Part shown: positions 6,522-14,966 of the stretch, piece after piece
How the letters are laid out: each line of letters starts with the position of its first letter
Numbering within the stretch: position 1 is the stretch's first letter
Assembly: GCA_964390805.1 (NCBI GenBank)
Contig: CAYMKL010000048.1
Span: 1-44,008 of the forward strand
Direction of reading: 5' to 3'
Origin: CAYMKL01 sp964390805
GTDB lineage: Bacteria > Chloroflexota > Anaerolineae > VGOG01
Length of the DNA stretch: 44,008 nucleotides
Made by a program: the position numbers and the translations under genes
Notes under the pieces: model-generated
The model's database searches: none
Seen by the model: only the letters and a program-made list of their open reading frames with translations
Told to the model about the DNA's origin: nothing

Positions 6522-7457
6522 ATGATCACCAGCGCTGCCAACGAGAAGGTCAAATACGTTCGCTCTCTCTACAGGCGGCGGGTTCGTTATCGGGAGAGGC
6601 ACTTCGTCATCGAGGGCGTCCGTTTGGTGGAGGAGGCGTTTAGAGCGGGAATCGTGCCCGCTCTTATCTTTTATAGCGAGGGGATAGATGTCACCCCAGG
6701 CGGCGGGGATCTGCTGGTAGAGATACATAGGGGGAAGGCTCCCGCTTTCGCTGTGAGCGAGAAGGTGATGAAGGCCACGGCCGACACCGTCTCCCCCCAG
6801 GGCGTGTTGGCTGTGGTGCCCTTCGTGGAACTGGCCCCGCCGCCTGTCCTGAGCGATGTCCTGAGCTTGTCGAAGGGCACAGTCGAAGGGCCCCGCCCCT
6901 CGCTAGTCTTGGTTATTGACCGTCTGCGCGATCCGGGCAACCTGGGCGCCATCCTTCGCTCGGCCAACGCTGCGGGCGTGGAGCAGGTTATCCTGGCCCC
7001 GAAGACGGTGGACCCTTACAACCCCAAGGTGGTGCGAGGAGCCATGGGCGCGCACTTTCGGCTGCCCATCTTGGCCCTGAGTTGGCCGGAGATCGCCGAG
7101 ACCCTGGCTGGCGTCCATGTTCTATTGGCCGATGCGCGAGCCGAGCCGGCTTACTACGAAGTAGATTGGACGCAGCCCTCGGCTCTGATTATCGGCAGCG
7201 AGGCCCACGGGGCCAGCCAAGAGGCAAAGGAGTTGGCAGCATCCACGATTGCCATCCCCATGTACGGCGGGGCGGAGTCCCTGAACGCTGCTATGGCCGC
7301 CAGCGTGATCCTGTTCGAGGCGGCACGGCAGCGGCGCAGCAGCGGTGCAGCAGCGTGGGGAGAACAAGGGTCGGCAGGATTTACGGATTGCTGGGCACGC
7401 AACCGATCTGTAAATCCTGCCAATCGGTGTTTTGATCAACAGGTAACACAGCTATGA
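6522..7457 (+). CDS. TrmH/SpoU-family RNA 2'-O-methyltransferase
   Basis: 311 residues, starting at ATG 6522 (MITSAANEKVKYVRSLYRRR); the frame is open further upstream but overlaps the protease gene. The N-terminal substrate-binding domain (FVIEGVRLVEEAFRAG) is followed by the SPOUT domain with its three motifs: VIDRLRDPGNLGAILRSANA, ALIIGSEAHG and IPMYGGAESLNAAMAASVIL. The methyl donor is S-adenosylmethionine and the target is probably rRNA or tRNA. Two repeats are embedded: one encodes SLSKGTVEG in the inter-domain linker, and another gives an unusual ~40-residue C-terminal tail. The stop overlaps the dinG start (ATGA), so the two are translationally coupled. Confidence 0.92.
   Translation: MITSAANEKVKYVRSLYRRRVRYRERHFVIEGVRLVEEAFRAGIVPALIFYSEGIDVTPGGGDLLVEIHRGKAPAFAVSEKVMKATADTVSPQGVLAVVPFVELAPPPVLSDVLSLSKGTVEGPRPSLVLVIDRLRDPGNLGAILRSANAAGVEQVILAPKTVDPYNPKVVRGAMGAHFRLPILALSWPEIAETLAGVHVLLADARAEPAYYEVDWTQPSALIIGSEAHGASQEAKELAASTIAIPMYGGAESLNAAMAASVILFEAARQRRSSGAAAWGEQGSAGFTDCWARNRSVNPANRCFDQQVTQL
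6857..6890 (+). repeat. Dispersed repeat R1, in-frame inside the TrmH-like gene
   Basis: GTCCTGAGCTTGTCGAAGG followed by a second TCGAAGGG. The same CCTGAGC...CGAAGG core (or its complement) recurs near 14541, 27255, 39847, 42268 and 43402. Here it encodes linker residues between the two domains, so the frame and both domains are kept. Confidence 0.75.
7373..7421. repeat. Inverted repeat at the end of the TrmH-like gene
   Basis: GGCAGGATTTAC (7373-7384) and GTAAATCCTGCC (7410-7421) are perfect 12-base inverted copies, with GATT/CGATC inside. The element forms the last codons of the TrmH-like gene and lies just before dinG. Confidence 0.75.
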
Positions 7458-10312
7458 GCCGCATCTACGTCGCTCTGGATTTGGAAACCACAGGATTGAA
7501 CCCCGAACGCGATGCCATCACCGAGATCGGGATGGTGAGGTTTCGTGATGAGCAGGTGCTGGAGACATGGTCCAGCCTGGTCAACCCCCAGCGATCCATC
7601 CCCTACCGGATCCAACAGTTGACGGGCATCACCCAAGAAGAGGTGGATGCTGCTCCCTCTCTCCCCTCCGTCACCGGAACCCTGTTGAGATTCATCAAGG
7701 ATTACCCTATCGTTGGCCACAGCGTGTCCTTTGACCTGGGCTTCCTCAACCGCCAGGGCCTTTTCCCAGGCAATCGCGCCATTGACACCTTCGAGCTGGC
7801 CAGTATCCTCCTGCCCCACGTCGCTCGCTATAGCCTGGGGAAGCTGGCCGAAGCTCTCAACATCCGCTTTCCCACTCGACACCGCGCCCTGGAAGACGCG
7901 CTGGCCACCAAGGATCTTTTCCTGGCCCTGGTGGAACAGGCAGCAAAGCTGGACATGAGCGTCATTCAGGAGATCAATCGCCTGGCAACGCGGATAGACT
8001 GGCCCCTCCGCCAGGTCTTCCGTGATCTGGAGCGCACCAAGGCTCGCTCGGCTTTCGTGGGCAGCATCGGCCAACAGTTGCTGGCCAAGGGGGCTCTGGA
8101 CGGCAAGGGCTCGCTGGGCCTCCTCACCAGGGAAGACAGTCGCCCCCTGAAGGCATCCCCTGAGCAAACGCCCCTGGACGAGAATGGTCTGGCGGCCATG
8201 CTGGAGGAGGGGGGAGCCTTTGCCCAGGATTTTCCCGGCTACGAGTACCGCCCCCAACAGGTGGAAATGCTGAGGCTGGTAACCAGGGCCTTCAATGAGA
8301 GCCAACATCTGCTGGTGGAAGCGGGAACGGGTACGGGTAAATCGGTCGCCTATCTCCTGCCCGCCGCCTGCTTCGCCGCCCAGAACGGGAAGCGAGTGGT
8401 CATCTCCACCAACACCATCAATTTGCAGGATCAACTGTATGGGAAGGACATCCCCGACTTGCAGCGCATCCTGCCTTTTGAGTTCAAAGCAACCCTCCTC
8501 AAGGGACGCAGCAACTACATCTGCCTGCGCCGGCTGGCCGCTTTTCGCCGCAGCGGGCCTTCCTCCCTCGAGGAGATGCGGCTGCTGGCCAAGATCCTGG
8601 TCTGGCTGCCCAGCACTGTGACTGGCGACCAAGCCGAGCTCTTCCTGCCCAATTACAAGGAGCAGGCCCTTTGGAAACGGGTCTGCGCCGACGCGGAGAC
8701 CTGTCTGGCCGATCGGTGTCACCATCGTGAAAAAGACAGATGCTTCTTCTACGGGGCCCGCCGCAATGCCGAGCGGGCTCACCTAATCGTGGTCAACCAT
8801 GCCCTGCTCATGTCCGACATAGCCGTCGAGAATCGCGTCCTGCCAGAGTACCGCTACCTCATCGTAGACGAAGCCCACCACCTGGAGGCCAGCACTACTC
8901 GACAACTGAGTTTCGTTGTGCGTCGGAAGCAGATGGAGCAGTTGCTGAATGGGCTCGGGCAAGATCTGGGTAAGGGGCAGACGGGTGGGTTCCTGGCCGG
9001 GCTCCTGGCCCACTACCGTGCCGGGTTGTTGAAGGATATCAAAAAGGGGGCAGAGCATCGCACAAAAAGTCTGTACGAAAAGCTGGAGCGCCACATCAAC
9101 AGTCTGCAAGGGGAGGTAGAGGCTGCCCGACGACTCCTTTATCAATTCTTCAACAGGCTGAACTCTTTCCTGGAGGAGCACAGCCAAAGCAAGGGGCCGT
9201 ATAACCAGGTGATCCGCCTGGCGGGAGGCATCCGTGTGCAGCCCGCCTGGGCCAACGTGGAGATCGCCTGGGACAACCTGGCCCGGCATCTGTTGAGCAT
9301 TGGCCAGGGGCTGGAACGCCTGTCCAGCGGGCTGGAAGACATTCCGGATCAAGAAGACCTGTTGCAGGAGTTGCTCAGCTACATCAGTCGTATTCGGGAA
9401 CTGTATGAACAGATGAACGCTCTCATTGTCCAGCCGTCATCGGCGGGCATCTATTGGGCCGAGGTCAGCGCCAAGGATGGGGAGATCTCCCTGCACGCTG
9501 CTCCCCTCCACGTGGGACCTTTGGTGCAGAAGCATCTTTTCACACCCAAGGAGTGCGTCATCCTCACCTCGGCCACCCTGCGCACCGAGGGCGAGTTCGA
9601 CTTCATCCGCGAGCGGCTGAGCGCGTGGGAGGCGGAGGAAGCCGCCGTCGGCTCCCCCTTCGACTACGCCAGCTCCACCCTTCTTTACCTGCCCACCGAC
9701 ATTCCTGAGCCCTACCAGTCCTATTACCAGAGAACCGTGGAGCAGGCTCTCATTGACCTCTGCCGCGCCACTCGCGGGCGGACACTGGCGCTCTTCACCT
9801 CCTACAGCCAACTGCGTAACACCTCCAAAGCCATCTCCCGCCCCCTGGCCGAGGATGAGATCGTGGTCTACACCCAGGGCGGTGGCTCTTCTCGCGTGCA
9901 GCTCTTAGAGAACTTCCGCACCACTCCCCGGGCTGTTCTTTTGGGAACCCGCAGCTTCTGGGAGGGCATTGACGTGGTGGGCGAGGCTCTGAGCTGTCTG
10001 GTCATTGCCAGGATGCCCTTTGCCGTGCCCAGCGACCCCGTCTTCGCCTCCCGCAGCGAGACCTTCGATGAGCCCTTCATGCAATATGCCCTGCCGGAGG
10101 CCATTCTGCGCCTTCGTCAGGGCTTCGGCCGGCTCATCAGGAGCAAGACCGACCGCGGCGTGGTGGTGATCCTGGACAAGCGCATCCAGACCAAATCCTA
10201 CGGCCGGGCTTTTCTCGACTCCTTGCCTGCCTGCACCGTGCAGCGTGGCCCCCTGGCTGGGCTGCCCGGCGCTGCCGCCCGTTGGATTGATGATAAAGAG
10301 GGGCAGAGGTAA
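7454..10312 (+). CDS. dinG: DinG-type helicase with N-terminal DnaQ-like exonuclease
   Basis: 952 residues. Residues 1-170 are a DEDDh 3'-5' exonuclease domain (ALDLETTGLNPERDAITEIG, GHSVSFDLGFLN, HRALEDALATKDLF). The rest is an XPD/DinG superfamily-2 helicase: Q-region YEYRPQQVEM, Walker A EAGTGTGKSVAYLLPA (about 292-307), four cysteines for an Fe-S cluster (CADAETCLADRCHHREKDRC, about 415-434) and the DEAH box (VDEAHHLEAS). C-terminal motifs are GTRSFWEGIDV and QGFGRLIRS. It should unwind 5'-tailed or R-loop-like structures in repair. The exonuclease fusion is the Firmicutes/Chloroflexota type. The ATG overlaps the previous stop codon, and the methyltransferase follows 3 bases later. Confidence 0.95.
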   Translation: MSRIYVALDLETTGLNPERDAITEIGMVRFRDEQVLETWSSLVNPQRSIPYRIQQLTGITQEEVDAAPSLPSVTGTLLRFIKDYPIVGHSVSFDLGFLNRQGLFPGNRAIDTFELASILLPHVARYSLGKLAEALNIRFPTRHRALEDALATKDLFLALVEQAAKLDMSVIQEINRLATRIDWPLRQVFRDLERTKARSAFVGSIGQQLLAKGALDGKGSLGLLTREDSRPLKASPEQTPLDENGLAAMLEEGGAFAQDFPGYEYRPQQVEMLRLVTRAFNESQHLLVEAGTGTGKSVAYLLPAACFAAQNGKRVVISTNTINLQDQLYGKDIPDLQRILPFEFKATLLKGRSNYICLRRLAAFRRSGPSSLEEMRLLAKILVWLPSTVTGDQAELFLPNYKEQALWKRVCADAETCLADRCHHREKDRCFFYGARRNAERAHLIVVNHALLMSDIAVENRVLPEYRYLIVDEAHHLEASTTRQLSFVVRRKQMEQLLNGLGQDLGKGQTGGFLAGLLAHYRAGLLKDIKKGAEHRTKSLYEKLERHINSLQGEVEAARRLLYQFFNRLNSFLEEHSQSKGPYNQVIRLAGGIRVQPAWANVEIAWDNLARHLLSIGQGLERLSSGLEDIPDQEDLLQELLSYISRIRELYEQMNALIVQPSSAGIYWAEVSAKDGEISLHAAPLHVGPLVQKHLFTPKECVILTSATLRTEGEFDFIRERLSAWEAEEAAVGSPFDYASSTLLYLPTDIPEPYQSYYQRTVEQALIDLCRATRGRTLALFTSYSQLRNTSKAISRPLAEDEIVVYTQGGGSSRVQLLENFRTTPRAVLLGTRSFWEGIDVVGEALSCLVIARMPFAVPSDPVFASRSETFDEPFMQYALPEAILRLRQGFGRLIRSKTDRGVVVILDKRIQTKSYGRAFLDSLPACTVQRGPLAGLPGAAARWIDDKEGQR

Positions 10313-10315
10313 GAT

Positions 10316-12016
10316 ATGCACATTGTATATCCAGACAGGGAAAACTTCAGCAAGACGTTGAAAGAAGCAGATAATGGTTCCTTAAACTTCATTGTTGTCG
10401 TCACCGCCGCGCTTAATCCGGTTAACGCCGATAGTCTTAAAGCGTGCCTGGACGAATGTGTGCGGGTGCTGAAGCATGGAGGATTGCTTTTCGTGCAGGG
10501 GCGCACCGACTACTTGCCGGAATTGGGCGTTTATCTCGACCAGCGTCTCAACTTCAAATACTGGATTGCGATTGAGTCCACAGCGCAGCACAGAGGTCAT
10601 GGCTTGCCATCAGTGCACGCCGCCGTCCTTCTGTTTACCAAGGGCAACGAGCGTTTCAATGTGAAGCGAACGCGCTTTCCCCACCAGCATTGTGCTTTCT
10701 GCAATAGGACACTCAAGGATTGGGGCGGCAAAGCGCATTTGATGCATCCTGATGGCTACGTTATCTCCGATGTATGGAAAGACCTGCCACTGGCAAACAA
10801 CTACACCCACATCTCCGCCCCTGTCCTCGACACCATCCTGCGGATGTTGGATTTTGAACTCCCCAAAGCAAAGAAGGCCAACCTGTTTCAGCAAACCGGC
10901 ATCCAGGTGCCTGCTGGCGAGGTTGAGGGCATCGTTGGTCCCAAAGAAGGCATTGGGACCGATAGAGCTCTACTAGAGCCGACTGTACAGTACCGGTTGC
11001 CCGGTTTCCTGGAACCGAGCGTAAGACACGGCACTGTCGCCAATGAGGTAGGGGATGAGATGTTCAACGTCGTTCATCAGGGTGACGCAGTGGAAATACT
11101 CAGACAGTATCCTGACAACTCCATAGACCTCGTTTTCGCTGATCCGCCATATAATCTCGACAAGGCGTACCACGTCTATGATGATGAACAGGCGAATACG
11201 GAGTATGTCAAATGGTGCAAGGCATGGTTGCAGGAATATGTGCGGATATTGAAGCCCACCGGTTCGCTGTACGTCCTGAATCTGCCGCGCTGGACGATGT
11301 ATCATGCCGCGTTTCTCAATCAACGGCTCTATTTTCAAAACTGGATTGTCTGGGATGCACTGTCCGAACCACGGGGCAAGTTAATGCCAGCCCACTATGG
11401 TCTGTTGTTCTATACCAAGCACCCGACGGACTTTACTTTTAACTACAGTGAAGTAGGTCAATTGGATGCCCGTTACTACTGTCTGCGTGCCTCGTGTATC
11501 CGCAAGCGCAAGGCAGCGGGGGTTGATGATAAAATGCCCTTGACTGACATCTGGGGGGACATTCACCGCATCAAACATCGCCGTGACCGAGACTATCATC
11601 CCTGCCAGTTGCCTGAGGCATTGATGGAACGCATTATCCGCCTTTCCACGAACGAGGGTGACATTGTGCTCGATGCGCTATGCGGGGCGGGCACGACTCC
11701 TGTCATCGCGGTCAAATTGGGGCGGCACTACGTGGCGATTGACATTGACGAGGATTATGTGCGGATAACAAGGGAGAAAATCGCTGAAGTGGAACATAAG
11801 GGCTACATAGAACGTGAGAGTATACGCAAGCCGCAGCGAAAGTACTCCAAGAAAGAGCTGCAACTGGCATTGCGTGATTTAGCGGCGGAATTGGGCCGTT
11901 TGCCGACGCCAGAAGATGTGCAGGAAATGGGCAAATATGACCTGGAAGTGTTCTTTGACATATTTCCAACGTGGGGCAAAGCCTTGAAAGCAGCCAAGCT
12001 AGAGGTGCAATCATGA
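10316..12016 (+). CDS. DNA adenine/cytosine-N4 methyltransferase (beta-class), internally duplicated
   Basis: 566 residues. The catalytic half (about 245-505) has motif IV FADPPYNLDKAYHVYDDEQ followed later by the SAM motif VLDALCGAGTTPVIAVKLGR, the order of beta-class amino-methyltransferases. The N-terminal half (1-190) follows the same plan (VRVLKHGGLLFVQGR..., FTKGNERFN..., ISDVWKDLP) but lacks DPPY and the SAM motif, so it seems a degenerate copy. It also carries HQHCAFCNRTL, possibly metal-binding. The C-terminus (about 505-566, YSKKELQLALRDLAAELGRL...FPTWGKALKAAKL) resembles the homing-endonuclease-associated HNH repeat, perhaps DNA-binding. It protects sites against the endonuclease encoded next. 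GC content is lower than in flanking housekeeping genes. Confidence 0.88.
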   Translation: MHIVYPDRENFSKTLKEADNGSLNFIVVVTAALNPVNADSLKACLDECVRVLKHGGLLFVQGRTDYLPELGVYLDQRLNFKYWIAIESTAQHRGHGLPSVHAAVLLFTKGNERFNVKRTRFPHQHCAFCNRTLKDWGGKAHLMHPDGYVISDVWKDLPLANNYTHISAPVLDTILRMLDFELPKAKKANLFQQTGIQVPAGEVEGIVGPKEGIGTDRALLEPTVQYRLPGFLEPSVRHGTVANEVGDEMFNVVHQGDAVEILRQYPDNSIDLVFADPPYNLDKAYHVYDDEQANTEYVKWCKAWLQEYVRILKPTGSLYVLNLPRWTMYHAAFLNQRLYFQNWIVWDALSEPRGKLMPAHYGLLFYTKHPTDFTFNYSEVGQLDARYYCLRASCIRKRKAAGVDDKMPLTDIWGDIHRIKHRRDRDYHPCQLPEALMERIIRLSTNEGDIVLDALCGAGTTPVIAVKLGRHYVAIDIDEDYVRITREKIAEVEHKGYIERESIRKPQRKYSKKELQLALRDLAAELGRLPTPEDVQEMGKYDLEVFFDIFPTWGKALKAAKLEVQS

Positions 12017-12951
12017 TTGAGGCACGCAAAATATCGTTTCAAGAAGCCTGGGATAGCTCGGTCGTGTTTTTTGTGGACGAGGGACTCGAGCGGACAGTCG
12101 AGGCCAAAGTAGAGGCTTTGCTGAAGACAGCGGAGAACCATCGCGTATCGGAAACGGCAGAAATCAATGTAGCTGACATAGCCGATTTCCTTGGTCAGAG
12201 GGATAATGCCCTGGACGTGATTTTGAAAGACACAGGGCTGTCCGAAGAGAAGTTCAAGCGCATCGTCTCGTTATTGCGAAAACTGCGGCGCATTCCGGGT
12301 GATTTCAACAGCGAGTGGAGCATGGGCAAGATTAAAAGCAAGACCGCACGCGAACCGGACTTTGCGCGCATGATAGCGGAACTGTTGATTGACGGCAAAA
12401 GAGATAAAGAGCTAGAGCAACATATTCCCCGCTACTATCTGGACATGCTTAACTACCGCGAAATCACGGGCAGTCCTCAAGCTGCTAGGCGTGTGCGCTA
12501 CAAGGAGTCATTGATTGGCACCTACGGAGCTCAGAAGGGGCGCAGGGTGGAAAATAGGATACGGGCACAACTGGAAGAAATCAAAGACAAATACGGCATA
12601 AGTTATGGTTGGGGACGCTCCAGGGTTATCGAGACGGATATTGACTTTGCTGTGCCCAGCACCGATGATCCTTGGGTAATTATCATGAGCTCTTTCCAAG
12701 AAACGACGAGCAGTGGCCAGACAACGAAAGCAAAGGATATGTTCTCTGCTTACGAGCGGGTCTGTCGTCAAAACAGCCGTTATGGAGAGAATCGAGCCTT
12801 TGTGAACTTTGCGGATGGTGGCGGCTGGCTGGCAAGAAAGCGTGATCTGGAACGACTGGTAGAGCACTGCCATTACTTCATCAATCTACAGAATCTGGAC
12901 ATGCTGGAAGCAATCGTATTGCAGCATGTGCCTGAGAGGTATTTCGCATAG
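12013..12951 (+). CDS. Type II restriction endonuclease (partner of the methyltransferase)
   Basis: 312 residues from the ATG at 12013, which overlaps the methyltransferase stop (ATGA). The 4-base overlap and the absence of other genes make an R-M pair the best reading. The region ETDIDFAVPSTDDPWVIIMS followed by SFQETTSSGQTTKAKD fits an atypical PD-(D/E)XK core (Asp in the first strand, then Glu and Lys). The N-terminal half is helical (FLGQRDNALDVILKDTGLSE, FKRIVSLLRKLRRIPG), reminiscent of a winged-helix DNA-binding part. I cannot name the family or specificity. Base composition is AT-richer than dinG and efp, suggesting horizontal arrival. Confidence 0.78.
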   Translation: MIEARKISFQEAWDSSVVFFVDEGLERTVEAKVEALLKTAENHRVSETAEINVADIADFLGQRDNALDVILKDTGLSEEKFKRIVSLLRKLRRIPGDFNSEWSMGKIKSKTAREPDFARMIAELLIDGKRDKELEQHIPRYYLDMLNYREITGSPQAARRVRYKESLIGTYGAQKGRRVENRIRAQLEEIKDKYGISYGWGRSRVIETDIDFAVPSTDDPWVIIMSSFQETTSSGQTTKAKDMFSAYERVCRQNSRYGENRAFVNFADGGGWLARKRDLERLVEHCHYFINLQNLDMLEAIVLQHVPERYFA

Positions 12952-12972
12952 GTAGGAGGAGAGAGATAAAAC

Positions 12973-13530
12973 ATGATTTCAGCCAACGATTTACGCAAAG
13001 GGACGACCTTCGAAATGGACGGGGAACTCTATCGAGTGGTGGAGTATCAACACTCCTTTATCGGACGGGGCAGCGCTAACGTGCGAGTCAAGATGCGCAA
13101 CTTGCGCACGGGAGCGATAACCGACCGCACCTTCTCGCCCAATGACCGCATCAGCGATGTCCGCCTGGAGCTGCGGGGAGTGCAATATCTCTACAACGAC
13201 GGGACCTTTTACTACTTCATGGACACCGAGACCTACGAACAGCCAACCCTCTCGGCCGAGATTCTGGGCGGAGCCGTGGACTACCTGACCGAGAATATGA
13301 ACCTGCAAATCTCCACCTATGATGGCGAACCGATAGACATCGTGCTGCCCATCACCGTTGAACTCAAGGTGGTCGAGGCTCCGCCGGGCTTTGCTGGCGA
13401 CACGGCCACCGGCGCCACCAAGCAGGTCACTCTGGAGACAGGCCTCAAGGTCACCGTTCCTCTCTTCGTTGAGGAGGACGACATCGTCCGCGTGGACACC
13501 CGCACGGGCCAATACCTCAGTCGCGTCTAA
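12973..13530 (+). CDS. efp: Translation elongation factor P
   Basis: 185 residues, full length with three beta-barrel domains: MISANDLRKGTTFEMDGELY, LRGVQYLYNDGTFYYFMDTE and the C-terminal VTLETGLKVTVPLFVEEDD...GQYLSRV. EF-P relieves ribosome stalling at polyproline stretches by binding between the P and E sites. The domain I tip reads HSFIGRGSANVRVKMRN, so the tip residue is Arg32 rather than the more usual Lys in PGKG. The ribosome site GGAGGAGAG is at 12956-12964. The gene is convergent with the CarD-like gene. Confidence 0.96.
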   Translation: MISANDLRKGTTFEMDGELYRVVEYQHSFIGRGSANVRVKMRNLRTGAITDRTFSPNDRISDVRLELRGVQYLYNDGTFYYFMDTETYEQPTLSAEILGGAVDYLTENMNLQISTYDGEPIDIVLPITVELKVVEAPPGFAGDTATGATKQVTLETGLKVTVPLFVEEDDIVRVDTRTGQYLSRV

Positions 13531-13560
13531 AGCCTCATCAAGGGAATCCTACTAAACAAG

Positions 13561-13595
13561 CGGCGGCCCCTAGCAACTTCCGCAAAGGGCCGCCG
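13561..13595 (+). terminator. Terminator between convergent efp and carD-like genes
   Basis: CGGCGGCCC (13561-13569) pairs perfectly with GGGCCGCCG (13587-13595), followed by TCTCTTC. The T-run is weak. Its place 31 bases after efp, between convergent genes, supports a terminator role. Confidence 0.65.
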
Positions 13596-13629
13596 TCTCT
13601 TCGCTATCTCTATCAGCCAGGGCTAATTA

Positions 13630-14118
13630 CTAATCGTTCAAGGCTGTCTGCAACTGTTCCTTGGCTTCTTGTAGCTCTATCCCCCTGGCTAGCGACAGCT
13701 CGCTGGCCAGGAAAGTTTGGGCCCGCTGATAGAGCTTGTTATCGGCCATGGTCAGCCTTCCTTCGTGATTGCGCCAGGCCAAATTGCGCACTACCTCTGT
13801 TACCTTGATGATATCTCCTGTATTCAACTTCTCCTGAGCGTGTGCCTGTCGCTCCCTGTGGTCACTGGATAGCGTATCAGGAGTAGAGGCCAACGTATGC
13901 ATAGCCCGTGAAATAGCGCGCCTTCCCGATACTCTCCGCAAGCCTATTCTCTGGACGTTGTTAGTAGGCACCATCACTATGCCGTCGCTAGCAACCAGGT
14001 CAATTATATAGTAGCGCCCGCCCTCACCCAAGAGCATCTTGTCTTTGATGTCTACTACCATGCCAGCTCCGTGGTAGGGATGAACCACCTTATCGCCGAT
14101 CTTGAACATAGAACTCAT
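13630..14118 (-). CDS. CarD/CdnL-family RNA polymerase-binding regulator
   Basis: 162 residues. The N-terminal RNAP-interaction domain is clear: FKIGDKVVHPYHGAGMVVDI, YYIIDLVASDGIVMVPTNN. The C-terminal helical domain (LNTGDIIKVTEVVRNLAWRN, LSLARGIELQEAKEQLQTAL) contacts promoter DNA near the upstream edge of the bubble and stabilises open complexes. The ribosome site GAGGAGGT lies upstream of the ATG with a long 12-base gap. A second ATG (MFKIGD) is three codons in. The neighbouring DksA-like gene lies upstream on the same strand, so two RNAP-modulating proteins are encoded together. Confidence 0.93.
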   Translation of the reverse strand: MSSMFKIGDKVVHPYHGAGMVVDIKDKMLLGEGGRYYIIDLVASDGIVMVPTNNVQRIGLRRVSGRRAISRAMHTLASTPDTLSSDHRERQAHAQEKLNTGDIIKVTEVVRNLAWRNHEGRLTMADNKLYQRAQTFLASELSLARGIELQEAKEQLQTALND

Positions 14119-14164
14119 TTTTTACTTGAAACCTCCTCTCTCTATTCTATCGAAAACAGGAGAG

Positions 14165-14482
14165 TCACCTCCTGGCTTGGGCGCATTTGATACAGAGAGT
14201 AGTGTGAGGCAGCACCGCCAGGCGTTCGGCATTTATCTCCTGGTCGCACACCTCGCACACTCCATACCCCCCCTCTTGCGTCTTGCGCAATGCGACCCTG
14301 ATGGACCTGGCTTTTGCCTCCAAGCTCTGTCGCAAAGCAAGATTAAACTCCCACTCGTAAATGGTTGAGCCTCCCTTGCCAATACCATAATCGGCCTTGT
14401 CCTCTAGTTTTCTATTCAGTTGCTCGATTTCAGCTAGAGTCTTTTCCAGGGCTTGCTCCAGCCTCTCTCGCTCCGAAGACAT
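14165..14482 (-). CDS. DksA/TraR-type zinc-finger protein
   Basis: 105 residues from ATG 14482 (MSSERERLEQALEKTLAEIE), chosen because GAGGTAAG precedes it and because the 30 extra codons of the longer frame come from a dispersed repeat. A coiled-coil-like N-terminus is followed by the C4 finger CEVCDQEINAERLAVLPHTT...CIKC near the C-terminus. Family members insert a coiled coil into the RNAP secondary channel or act as general stress regulators. The acidic tip residues of true DksA are not evident, so it is better called DksA/TraR-like. It is upstream of the CarD-like gene and probably co-transcribed. Confidence 0.88.
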   Translation of the reverse strand: MSSERERLEQALEKTLAEIEQLNRKLEDKADYGIGKGGSTIYEWEFNLALRQSLEAKARSIRVALRKTQEGGYGVCEVCDQEINAERLAVLPHTTLCIKCAQARR

Positions 14483-14534
14483 CTGACTTCTTACCTCACT
14501 TCTGGGATCTCGTGTCGCTAACCAGGCCCTGATC

Positions 14535-14574
14535 AGTTGGCCCTTCGCCGGGCTCAGGACGTGGCCCTCCAACT
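14535..14574. repeat. Dispersed repeat R1 in the DksA-like leader
   Basis: CCCTTCGCCGGGCTCAGGAC at 14541-14560 is the complement form of R1, flanked by AGTTGG (14535-14540) and CCAACT (14569-14574) as inverted copies. Confidence 0.65.
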
Positions 14575-14966
14575 AAAAACTCGGCATCCTACCTCGCCAA
14601 AAAACCTCTGAGGCTCGGAGCCGAGTTCTTGTTACCCTAGCATCCCCGCAGGCTCATAAAACGGCGTGAGGGTTTGCACAGATCTCACATCGTTCCAGCA
14701 CGCGCCGTTTTCGCTTAAGCTAAACCTTTGTAGAAGCTTTCAAGGAGGACGTTTGGGGAGCTCTCAGACTGTCACCAACTGTTTATACCCGCTTCAGCAG
14801 ATTTTCAACCTGAACGGGCATACAAGATGAGACAAGAAGTATAACCCTTGGCTTGGAAAAGGGGGCTGGCGTTTCGCCAATTAGATTATACATCATTTGG
14901 GGACATTTGTCAAAGTCTCATGGTCACGTTCTACGTTCGACGTTTCACTTGTGGCCTCTGCTCCCG
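14575..14966 (-). other. Gene-free region with structured-RNA candidate
   Basis: No convincing CDS lies here. Read on the minus strand, AAACGGCGCGTG (about 14698-14709) can pair with CACGCCGTTT about 40 bases later (about 14659-14668). It is followed by CTCGGCTCCGAG, CCTCAGAGG and a TTTTTT run ending near 14600, so a ~110-base structured transcript with a terminator-like end is possible. AACTCGGC/GCCGAGTT (14578-14585 and 14621-14628) are inverted. Farther upstream CCCGCTTCAG (about 14789-14798) pairs with CTGAACGGG (14810-14818). At 14925-14948 a stutter repeat (ACGTTCTACGTTCGACGTTT) lies just past the cytochrome gene. I do not recognise a known RNA family. Confidence 0.35.

Noticed and set aside
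7436..8782. 448-residue minus-strand ORF opposite dinG
   Set aside because: dinG has complete exonuclease and helicase motifs across this stretch; the antisense frame has none.
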